Shown in pieces: positions 11,160 to 18,624 of a DNA stretch of 64,000 bases (position 1 is the stretch's first letter; every line of letters starts with the position of its first letter). The DNA is taken from NCBI GenBank assembly GCA_938743325.2, contig OW568890.1, positions 186,001-250,000 on the forward strand. Reading direction: 5' to 3'. A program made the position numbers and the translations under genes. Origin of the DNA: Pycnococcus provasolii (lineage: Eukaryota; Chlorophyta; Pseudoscourfieldiophyceae; Pseudoscourfieldiales; Pycnococcaceae). The notes beneath the pieces are model-generated. The model was not told the DNA's origin. It searched no databases and saw nothing but the letters and a program-made list of their open reading frames with translations.

Positions 11160-12481
11160 CCTTCACCTTCGAAGGGAACGAAGTGATTCGCCAACAACGA
11201 ATCTCCGACCGACGAATCGACGACGACGAATCTCCTCCACCAACGAATCTCCGACGAATCTCCAACGAATCGACGACCACCACCACCAACAACAACAACA
11301 ACAACGACCGAGCTTCGCAGCAGGTGCCACCACCACCACGGGACGGGAGCCGATCCGCGAGATCCGGAGAGCGACACTGGAAAGCGCGCCTTCGCGGAGA
11401 ATGAAATGACCAAAAAAATCAAATATAATTAATATATTGGCAGATCTTCAGCTCCTCAGGCACCGTGGGAAAACTGTTCCGGGGGCTTTCGGTTGAAAAA
11501 ACCAACCAACCCCGAATTTTTTCAAAAAACGAATTCCCCCCAGGCGGGCGCTGCGCGCCCGCGGCCACACCCATCGGTCTGACGAACGTATGATGTAATG
11601 TCTCGTTACACGAACTTACATTTGATTTGTGAACCAGTGCCGAGCCGAGCCTGCGGAGAGGTCTCGGTAGGTGGTCACGACGGTTCAGGTTGTTCGCCAT
11701 CACCACCGTCGTGAAAGCTTGTCCCCCCCAAGGCGCCCAGAACGCTCTTGGGCGAGCAGATCCCAAGATAGGGGTCTTTTCACGAGCGGTAACCATCGTT
11801 CTGGCGTGACCTCTGTCGAGAACGAACGACGCCCTTTGCGCCTGTGCGAGGCGGGAAACCGAGTAGTGGAGGAACACCCAAGCGGCGCAATGCCCTTGAA
11901 CGAACTCATCGTTGGTTTCCTTCTTCGAATTGATAACGCGGATTGAGTGCGTCGAGTTCGCTTTTTTTCAAGTTTTCGCCACTAAGTTTTCGCCACTGTC
12001 GTAGTCCTTGAGCATGGAGTTGTCACTGATCAGGTTCGTGTAGTACTCGGAGTTCATGTCTCGACTCGTCGCAAAAAGGTACATCGCAAACTTCTCCAAT
12101 TTCACCGCCTTGGCGAGCGTGAGTCCGTGGAGCGTCGACCACCGTCGAGCTCGCTTTTCCTCAACCGCTTATCTGCGACGGTCGGTGCACAGCTCACGCA
12201 ACTTATGCTCGGCGTTTCGTGGGGGGCGTGGCGGTGCTTGCGTTGCTATCTTCCGCACCAACATGTGTTGCATTTTCACTAAGCGTGAATTCGTTGATGG
12301 CAATACTACTTATGCTTACCCGAGCGGGATCCCAAAAGTCCCCCCGCCCGGGGCCCCTCCTCCACAGTCCCCGAATTTTTTGTGGGATCACATTCATCGG
12401 ATACATTTCGCTCAGGACTGCAAGGTGCCGTCTGATGACAAGTTGACAACCACTTCTTTTAATAAAGTACTTCAAAAGACG
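11160..12481. other. gene-poor region with possible decayed exons
   Basis: About 1.3 kb without a convincing gene. It contains GAATCTCCGACGAATC-type tandem units (11200-11265), a GC-rich hairpin GGGCGGGCGC/GCGCGCCCGC near 11542-11562, and two minus-strand coding-like stretches. One, about 11962-12180, reads an open frame including TLHGLTLAKAVKLEKFAMYL and ends at a stop. The other, 11605-11877, ends at a good donor (AAAT|GTAAGT near 11618-11624). Neither has a recognised domain or a complete exon chain; they may be relics of a gene or a transposon. Confidence 0.4.
11962..12180 (-). pseudogene. possible gene remnant (open fragment, unknown family)
   Basis: A minus-strand frame encodes about 65 residues with protein-like composition (EEKRARRWSTLHGLTLAK, then KLEKFAMYLFATSRDMNSEY, then YTNLISDNSMLKDYD) before a stop. 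It is preceded in frame by a stop and has no start codon. It may be the last exon of a dead gene or of an unsplit upstream gene. Family not recognised. Confidence 0.3.
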
Positions 12482-13132
12482 ATGACGCAACTCGTTCGGC
12501 TGCCGCTGGTATGTGCTTTATCGATAATAATGATGACGACGATTGTGATGATGAGCAGCACAAGCAACTACAAACTTCTGCACGTCGCCGCGCTCACCGA
12601 GTCCCATGATGATGGTGGTGATGCGGCGGCTGCTGCTGCGAAAGCTCTTGTCACATCGGTTGTGACGGACGTGGAGGTGCAAGGCTTGGACTCTGTGCTT
12701 CGCGAATTGAACAATCCTAATAGCACGCAATACCGCAATGCCTCTGGTGCGTCTATGGTGTTCGTCGTTGCATTCAACGGAACGATTCTGTCAGGTGCCG
12801 AGTTTCCATCGTTTGTGGGGCGCTCGGTGCAGGAGCTCATCGACAGCAACCTACAACAGCTCGTAGGCGGCGGCAACTTGATCAGCGGAGACGAGTATCA
12901 CGAACGCTCGAAGAAAATTGCAGCGATGACACCCGGCGGTGGATGGATGGAGTATCCATGGATTACACCGGATGGCGTGGAATTTACCAAGTTGAGCTAC
13001 CTCAGCCAACCTATCGCGAACATTGATGTGTACATCGGAAGCGGCTACGAGTTACCCCCCAACACCACCGCGAGCACCTCTCCTTCGACGACGACGACGG
13101 ATCATGAAGCACCAGCGCCGGATGAAGAATGA
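12482..13132 (+). CDS. secreted or membrane-anchored Cache-domain protein
   Basis: 216 residues from ATG 12482. The open frame extends further upstream to 12056, but the upstream part is not protein-like and ATG 12482 begins a clear signal or anchor segment (VRLPLVCALSIIMMTTIVMM). The mature part matches the small Cache (sCache_2) sensor fold: a helical N-part, FVVAFNGTILSG, GRSVQELID, then GGGWMEYPWITPDGVEFTKL and a closing YIGSGYEL, the typical G-x-W/Y-x-Y-x-W...KLSY...GSG pattern of ligand-sensing Cache domains. No transmitter domain is attached, so it may be a stand-alone extracellular binding protein. Ser/Thr-rich tail. Gene end is 92 bp from the convergent polyQ gene. Confidence 0.7.
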   Translation: MTQLVRLPLVCALSIIMMTTIVMMSSTSNYKLLHVAALTESHDDGGDAAAAAAKALVTSVVTDVEVQGLDSVLRELNNPNSTQYRNASGASMVFVVAFNGTILSGAEFPSFVGRSVQELIDSNLQQLVGGGNLISGDEYHERSKKIAAMTPGGGWMEYPWITPDGVEFTKLSYLSQPIANIDVYIGSGYELPPNTTASTSPSTTTTDHEAPAPDEE

Positions 13133-13223
13133 TAATTCCTCATCAATGTCAATCATCCAGACGAGTGTTTTTTTTTTGAAAATGAAAATGAATGTTACCT
13201 GCGATTGTGCAACTACTTAAAAG

Positions 13224-14369
13224 TTAGTCGAGGCTGTGCGTGATGGGCACGAGCTCGAGCGGAATGGCGTTCAAGTCCACCGCGGGCGCACGGCTCTCCG
13301 CCGCGACCGCAGCGGCGGCGGCACCAACGGGACGATCCCACCACGGCCAAATCTGGTCGGTACCCGATGATGTTGTCGTCAGCGACACGCCTGATTCGCG
13401 TGCGAGCATCTCGCCGCGGTGCGCCGAGCCGACGGCGAAGGCACGCGCGCGATCCGACGGAGACAGCGTCGTTCCGAGCGGCGCCATCGCCGGCGGAACG
13501 ACACTCGCCTCCACTGCGAGGCTGCTCGAGAACAAGCGCCTGCCCGCGGGACGGCTCAGCTGCCAAACGCCAGGCGCGAGATAGCCTGGCAGCCGCGACG
13601 CGCGGAACGAGTTCCACAGCAAGTACTGCTGACGCGACTCCCAGTACCATCGCACGAGGAACACGACGTGGCGTGTGTTCATGTCCCACGTCGATCCGCG
13701 CTGGAACGTCTCGTAACCCAGGAATCCCGAGCGCACGCCGCCATGCATCGCCACCTTCTCGCGTTGTCGCCACGCGGTCTCAAATGCGCCCACCGAGTCT
13801 GTGTCGACACGAAAGGCGTAGCTGACGATGTGCGCAACACGTGGAGGAACGAACGTTTTGGGGACGACCCTACTCGGTGGCTCCTCCTCGGGTGCCATGC
13901 GTCGATGCTGCTGCTGATGTTGTTGTTGTTGTAGCCTGCCACTTCCGCTCGCCATCGCGTTTGCAAGCGTGAGTTTGCGCGCAGCAGGCTCAAAGCGCAT
14001 CACGTTCGGCGCAAAGGATGCGTGCACAAGACGAAACTCGTGTGGAATGGGTGGTGACACCACATATGAGGATGGTGTGATGAGTTGCTGTTGTTGTTGC
14101 TGTTGTTGTTGCTGCTGCTGTTGGTGTGGTTGTTGACGATGATAGTAGCTGTGCTGCTGTGGTGGTGAAGAAGTGAAATATTGCTGCTGCTGCTGCATTG
14201 TTCTTGGAGGAGGGGGGGGGAGGGGGAGGTGCCGCCGCCGAGGACCGTTTCTCACCACCACGAGCCCGTCGCGGCGACGGTGACGACGTCGTCGTCGAAG
14301 CAACACCGCCACCTCGTCCTGCTGATCCTCTCCTCGCTGCACTACCGCCGCTGCCCCTTCCACCGCCAT
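13224..14369 (-). CDS. polyglutamine protein with ABM-like (dimeric alpha/beta barrel) domain
   Basis: 381 residues as annotated, but the true N-terminus is uncertain. A polyGln/polyHis-rich segment (MQQQQQYFTSSPPQQ, then more than 15 consecutive Gln) is followed by a small globular region VSYAFRVDTDSVGAFETAWR ... GFLGYETFQRG ... HVVFLVRWYWESRQQYLLW, which has the spacing of antibiotic-biosynthesis-monooxygenase-like/EthD barrels. The first about 55 residues are Arg-rich and look like a wrong frame. A second frame beginning at ATG 14427 (MASRQQEHQHNNRSPQQN) looks like the natural N-terminus and would join at a poly-C tract (14211-14226), so a one-base slip, an assembly error, or initiation at ATG 14198 are all possible. 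Confidence 0.55.
   Translation of the reverse strand: MAVEGAAAVVQRGEDQQDEVAVLLRRRRRHRRRDGLVVVRNGPRRRHLPLPPPPPRTMQQQQQYFTSSPPQQHSYYHRQQPHQQQQQQQQQQQQQLITPSSYVVSPPIPHEFRLVHASFAPNVMRFEPAARKLTLANAMASGSGRLQQQQHQQQHRRMAPEEEPPSRVVPKTFVPPRVAHIVSYAFRVDTDSVGAFETAWRQREKVAMHGGVRSGFLGYETFQRGSTWDMNTRHVVFLVRWYWESRQQYLLWNSFRASRLPGYLAPGVWQLSRPAGRRLFSSSLAVEASVVPPAMAPLGTTLSPSDRARAFAVGSAHRGEMLARESGVSLTTTSSGTDQIWPWWDRPVGAAAAAVAAESRAPAVDLNAIPLELVPITHSLD
14211..14226. repeat. poly-G/poly-C tract at suspected frameshift
   Basis: On the plus strand a run of 9 G, an A, then 5 G. It separates two minus-strand frames that together would make one polyQ/Gly-rich protein N-terminus. Confidence 0.7.
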
Positions 14370-14566
14370 GGCTGTTCTGCTGAGGCGAACGGTTATTATG
14401 TTGATGTTCTTGTTGGCGCGACGCCATTATTTTTCCTTGATGATCTGCTTCGGCGAAAAAGTGTTGTGGTTTGATGTTTCAGGAGGAAGGGACAGGAGTA
14501 GGGGGGGAGAGGTCGACGCATTTTGACTTGTGCAGTACATATTCTGTCTCGACCAGCACTATGTCT

Positions 14567-14687
14567 ATCGCACGTTCATACCTTCTTGAATACGCCCGAT
14601 CCCATCAGCACTCGGAAGCTAAGCAAGAATGGGCCGGAATAGTACTTTCTTGAGGAATCAGAATGGAACTCCCGGTGACGTGCGGTT
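14567..14687 (+). rRNA. 5S rRNA-like gene
   Basis: About 121 nt match the 5S rRNA layout: a closing stem of CGCACG (14569-14574) with CGTGCG (14679-14684), CATACC, then CGCCCGATCCCATC, CACTCGGAAGCTAAGCA, GGGCC and TAGTACTT, ending in a T6 run (14689-14694) typical of a Pol III terminator. The internal A box/IE region is well conserved. The segment after TAGTACTT (14648-14670) departs from the usual GGATGGGxGACC C-box, so helices IV/V and the 3' control region look altered; this may be a variant or a pseudogene copy. It lies between the divergent polyQ and C2 genes. Confidence 0.8.
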
Positions 14688-14788
14688 CTTTTTTGCCCGG
14701 GTTCGATTCCTAACTACTTCTTTCTTTTTTTTGGTACTTATTCGCTATCGTCGTCGTCGTCGTCGCTGCAGTGGCGAACGTGCAATCG

Positions 14789-15433
14789 ATGGCGCTCGGC
14801 AACCTGTACGTCACCATCAAGGACGCATACGGCGCACCGGCTGTAAACAGCGACAGCTGGTGGAAAGTGGAAGGAAGCGACGCCATTGCGGACATGTACG
14901 TGACAGTTGTTCTCAAATCAGATACGCCGGGAGTAGGAACGTTGATGACGACCACATCGACGGTGAAGGCTTTCCGACCGCACTCGTTGGCGAAGTGGCA
15001 CGATCAGGTGGTACTGCCTGTGCACGAGGGAACGGAGGAATTACGCATATTCGTCTGCAAAAAGGCACCGACGCACTGGTGGCAGTCGCGTCACCGTCGT
15101 CGTCGCATACACGTCGTGGCAGTGGCGGGTCTCTACGTGCGTGACATTATGCGTTGTCCGGTGCTTGATAAGAAGTTTGAGCTTTTCACGCCGGAAGGTG
15201 ACCCTAACCCCGCTGGACTCATTTCACTCGAGCTGAAATTTGTCGAAGGCGAATCCGCATTACCACCCGCACGCGTCTTCTCCTTGCTCACATCTTCCTC
15301 TCCTGCAGCATGGCGACGTGGTTTGCGTTTTCTGCTCTTTGGCTTTGCCGTTGGCGTGGTCACCTATGCCATGGAAAAACGCATCTTCCGCCCGTACAAC
15401 AAGCTCCTGGAGAAGAGGACGACGACGACATGA
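14789..15433 (+). CDS. C2-domain protein with C-terminal membrane anchor
   Basis: 214 residues from ATG 14789; an in-frame GTG lies at 14771. A run of pyrimidines ending CTGCAG at 14770 is a good splice acceptor, so an upstream exon is possible. The N-terminal 130 residues look like a C2 beta-sandwich: GNLYVTIKDAYG, ADMYVTVVLKSD, AKWHDQVVLPVHEGTEELRI and a closing LDKKFELFTPEGDPNPAGLI followed by SLELKFVE. Several Ca-binding Asp positions are present but not confirmed. A hydrophobic segment near the C-terminus (RFLLFGFAVGVVTYAM) suggests a tail anchor, so a membrane-tethering role is plausible. The stop is 75 bp from the convergent peroxidase stop. Confidence 0.65.
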   Translation: MALGNLYVTIKDAYGAPAVNSDSWWKVEGSDAIADMYVTVVLKSDTPGVGTLMTTTSTVKAFRPHSLAKWHDQVVLPVHEGTEELRIFVCKKAPTHWWQSRHRRRRIHVVAVAGLYVRDIMRCPVLDKKFELFTPEGDPNPAGLISLELKFVEGESALPPARVFSLLTSSSPAAWRRGLRFLLFGFAVGVVTYAMEKRIFRPYNKLLEKRTTTT

Positions 15434-15508
15434 TGACTGCCACACAAGAATCGTGTAAATTGCGTTACTACCCACCCACCCACCCACCCACTCACCTACA
15501 ACTAACTA

Positions 15509-16375
15509 CTACTGCTGCACCGTTGTCGTCGACGACGACGACCACGGGCAACCCAACTCCAACACACGCGAGTATGCGTCGGCAAAGTCGGCAAAGAATG
15601 CGTCACAGTCTTTAGCGTACCTGTCGACGTGCTTGCGAAACTCGGGGTCGGTGAGAAGAGCCATATCGGTTGGCAGCATGAGCAGCGTGCCAGTCTCTTC
15701 GTCGGTGTACTGCAGTGGCCCGTCCCACTCACGCGGCTTCCACGTCAAGTTGACAAGGTTTGTGAAGTAGCTGTTGTCAAACTCCGTGGGATTTTCTGTC
15801 CATGCACCATCATAACCAGACCTTTCTATATGACATCGACCGACACTGTGGCCTCCACTCAGTACGACAATGTCGCGGTCGCCAAATCCTTGGCGGTTGA
15901 ACACGTCACGCAGGTGAGCGGCATCGCCACTTGCCGCGGGTAAATGAGCACTGGCTGTCGGGGGTGCCTCGACGTCTATGCCTTTGAACTTCGCATGAGC
16001 AGTGCCGTCAACCCAGTAATCTTGGCGCCCCATTCTCACGGGAATCTCAGGACCGCCCATGTCCTTGACGGCGAGCGCACCGAACAATGCGCACACGTCC
16101 GCACGTGAGACGTCCGGCTCGGTGAGACGGAGTTGGTCAACCCGAGAGATCATATCATCCGCCAAACCCTTGTTCGCCGGATCATCGCGCTGCTCATGAA
16201 GGTAAATCGCCGCACCATTTGATCCGCCGCCACTCTCGGGATCGTTGACGTTGTAGGTACCAGAAATATGGTATCCGAAGCGCACCGCCGAAGGCCGAGC
16301 TTCGGGATTCTTGAGTATATCGAGGATGCGTGCGCGCAGTGACGGCGAAGGCTGAAGAGGGTGAGGAGCAGACAT
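15509..16375 (-). CDS. class I heme peroxidase (ascorbate peroxidase-like)
   Basis: 288 residues, close to cytosolic APX length. Distal heme motif is AVRFGYHISGTYN, aligning with the LRLAWHSAGT motif of APX: the distal Arg and His are kept but the Trp is replaced by Tyr. Proximal motif is VVLSGGHSVGRCH, followed by EFDNSYFTNL, both typical of class I enzymes. GGPEIPVRMGRQD and PTDMALLTDPEFRKHV also fit. Expected role: reduction of H2O2 using ascorbate or cytochrome c as donor; donor choice cannot be read from sequence. No signal or transit peptide is evident. Start ATG 16375 gives MSAPHPLQPS. Confidence 0.85.
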   Translation of the reverse strand: MSAPHPLQPSPSLRARILDILKNPEARPSAVRFGYHISGTYNVNDPESGGGSNGAAIYLHEQRDDPANKGLADDMISRVDQLRLTEPDVSRADVCALFGALAVKDMGGPEIPVRMGRQDYWVDGTAHAKFKGIDVEAPPTASAHLPAASGDAAHLRDVFNRQGFGDRDIVVLSGGHSVGRCHIERSGYDGAWTENPTEFDNSYFTNLVNLTWKPREWDGPLQYTDEETGTLLMLPTDMALLTDPEFRKHVDRYAKDCDAFFADFADAYSRVLELGCPWSSSSTTTVQQ

Positions 16376-16614
16376 GGAAGAATGGTTGATGGCAACAAAT
16401 CCAACAAAATTTTAACTCCGGTCTTCCTCAAGTGCCTAAAACCTGAAACCGATTTTTTTTGCTGTTGGATACCTATATGAGCTCATCCAAGTGAAAGTGT
16501 TACGGAAAATTAGGGTGGCAGGCAGGGTAGGGTGTGGGTAAGTGAGTGATGACTTGGCGCACATTTCCTCAAGGTGCCACTGTTTTTTTGTGCGCCCGCC
16601 CGCAGGCCGCAGCC

Positions 16615-18207
16615 ATGGCAGCCATGATGTCGATGTCATCTATCATGCGACGATACGTGTCGTCATCAGCAGCAACAGCAGCAGCATCGTCCTCGGCGAT
16701 ATACGCGCATCGTGAGTATCAACCTCCGCTCCTCCGACTTCCGAACCTGGGAGCCATGATTGCGAATACGTGGATCGCCAGCTCAGATGTTATGCCGACG
16801 ATCAACCCCGCGACCGAAGAAGTGATCGCGGATGTGACCGTTGGACGTGCCAAGGAAGTCAACGCGGCTGTCGAGGCGGCAAACGAGGCGATGAAACATG
16901 ACGCGCCGTGGCGACGCATGGGTGGAAGCGGAAGGAGCCGTCTGCTCTCGAAACTTGCCGATCTGATGGAGGAACATGCCGAGGAGTTGGCGTGGATAGA
17001 CGTGATTGACAACGGAAAGCCGTACGGCGAGGCATTCATCGATGGACAACTGTGCCAATCCGTGTTTCGCTATTGCTCAGGTAAAGCCCAAAATTCGCAC
17101 GCACAGCTCGTTCGTCCGAGTGGGCCACTTGTCACGCCAGACACCGTCGCGTACGTCGAGCGTGAGCCGGTAGGTGTGGTAGGCGCAATCGCTCCTTGGA
17201 ACTTCCCACTTGCCATGGCAACCTGGAAATTGGCACCCGCACTCGCCGCGGGATGTGCGGTGGTTCTGAAAACTGCCCCGCAGACGCCCTTGAGCGCGAA
17301 TCGTCTCGCGGAGCTCACGATCGAGGCAGGCTTTCCGCCTGGCGTCGTCAACATTATGCCTGGAGATGACGAGACGGGCCGTCTGCTTGTTCGGCACGAT
17401 GGCGTGGACAAGATCTCATTTACCGGTTCGACGGAGGTGGGAAAGGAAATTAAAAGCGAGCTGGCGGGAACATTCAAGCGCCTTAGTTTGGAACTTGGAG
17501 GAAAGAGTCCGCTGATCGTCACGCAGGATGCTGACATAGACCGTGCGGTCGACATTGCTCAGCTCGGGCTCTTTTTGAACGCCGGGCAGTGCTGTTGTGC
17601 ATCGTCGAGAATTTTCGTCCACGCTACCCGTCGCGACGAGTTCCAAGACAGGATGAAGCGCCTTGCCAAATCACGGCGCGTCGTCGAAGGATGGCACCCT
17701 GATGCTCGCAGCATCGATCCACATCGCTGGCCTCAAGGACCACAGGTGGACAAAGCTCAATTTGAGAAGGTGCTTGGATACATCGAGAGTGGCGTGCGCG
17801 ATGGCGCAAATCTTCTCTGCGGTGGCAAACGCGCTCGCGACGTGGGTTATTTCGTCGAGCCTACCATCTTCACAGATGTCCAAGACGACATGGCGATTGC
17901 GAGGGAGGAGATTTTTGGCCCAGTGATGCAAATTATGACCTACAAAGACGACGACGAGGTGATTGCACGGGCGAACAACACCGTCTACGGCCTTGGTGCC
18001 GGCATCGTGACGACGAACGAGCACCACGCGCGTCTGCTCGCCCCTCGCATCAAGGCTGGGACGGTATGGATCAACTGCTACGACACGTTCGACGCCGCGC
18101 TTCCGTTCGGCGGGTTTAAGTCGAGTGGCATCGGGCGCGACTTGGGTGACGCGAGCTTGGAGAGCTATACGGAGATCAAAACGACGGTATTTGGCGCGCC
18201 CAAGTAA
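16615..18207 (+). CDS. NAD-dependent aldehyde dehydrogenase, probably mitochondrial
   Basis: 530 residues from ATG 16615; ATG 16549 lies in frame upstream, but the CCCGCAG before 16615 and the sequence after it (MAAMMSMSSIMRRYVSSSAA) point to this start with an organelle presequence. ALDH superfamily motifs are in order: GAIAPWNFPLAMATWKLAPA (oxyanion Asn), FTGSTEVGKEI (coenzyme), LELGGKSPLIV (general base Glu), NAGQCCCASSRIFVH (catalytic Cys), EEIFGPVMQI and PFGGFKSSGIGRDLG. The overall pattern is closest to betaine/ALDH2-type enzymes; substrate is not assignable. Just downstream is the same-strand OPR-RAP gene. Confidence 0.92.
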   Translation: MAAMMSMSSIMRRYVSSSAATAAASSSAIYAHREYQPPLLRLPNLGAMIANTWIASSDVMPTINPATEEVIADVTVGRAKEVNAAVEAANEAMKHDAPWRRMGGSGRSRLLSKLADLMEEHAEELAWIDVIDNGKPYGEAFIDGQLCQSVFRYCSGKAQNSHAQLVRPSGPLVTPDTVAYVEREPVGVVGAIAPWNFPLAMATWKLAPALAAGCAVVLKTAPQTPLSANRLAELTIEAGFPPGVVNIMPGDDETGRLLVRHDGVDKISFTGSTEVGKEIKSELAGTFKRLSLELGGKSPLIVTQDADIDRAVDIAQLGLFLNAGQCCCASSRIFVHATRRDEFQDRMKRLAKSRRVVEGWHPDARSIDPHRWPQGPQVDKAQFEKVLGYIESGVRDGANLLCGGKRARDVGYFVEPTIFTDVQDDMAIAREEIFGPVMQIMTYKDDDEVIARANNTVYGLGAGIVTTNEHHARLLAPRIKAGTVWINCYDTFDAALPFGGFKSSGIGRDLGDASLESYTEIKTTVFGAPK

Positions 18208-18624
18208 GAAGGCTCAGGAGAAAGATCGTTCCCAACTCTGAGAGTCTGAGACGTGTTGCAAGCCAGCTACTTATAGTTATAGATAGCTGTGATGAACAAG
18301 TGAGAGCGTGCGAGAGAGAGAGAGGAAAAGAATTGACAGGAGTAAAAGTGGTCTGTGGTGAACGTAACTTACAAGTTACAGTTCAGTTCACTTCAGGAGT
18401 AAAAAATCACACAAAAGATTTTTACGGGTCCTCTCTCTCCGACCTAACGTACCACTTACTTCTTCCAGGCACGGTGACCCCAACCTAAACCCCTAAACAG
18501 GTCCCCTAAACCCCTAAACCCCTAGGGTAAACCCCCAGAGTGATGAGTGTGAGATATTTTTGTCAAACTGAAACTGAAGAGAGAAGAATTTTTTTGTTCG
18601 TTCTGGTTTTGTTTTTGGACCTAC
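18208..18624. promoter_or_regulatory. intergenic region with CCCCTAAA telomere-like array
   Basis: 417 bp between two same-strand genes. A GAGAGA run lies near 18305-18325. A CCTAAACCCCTAAAC array at 18484-18536 (about five CCCCTAAA units, the last inverted as CCTAGGGTAAA) ends about 90 bp before the OPR-RAP start codon. Confidence 0.55.

Noticed and set aside
14692-14712. tRNA B-box-like GGGTTCGATTCC just after the 5S copy
   Set aside because: The flanks do not pair into a T-stem and no acceptor stem or D-arm is found upstream.
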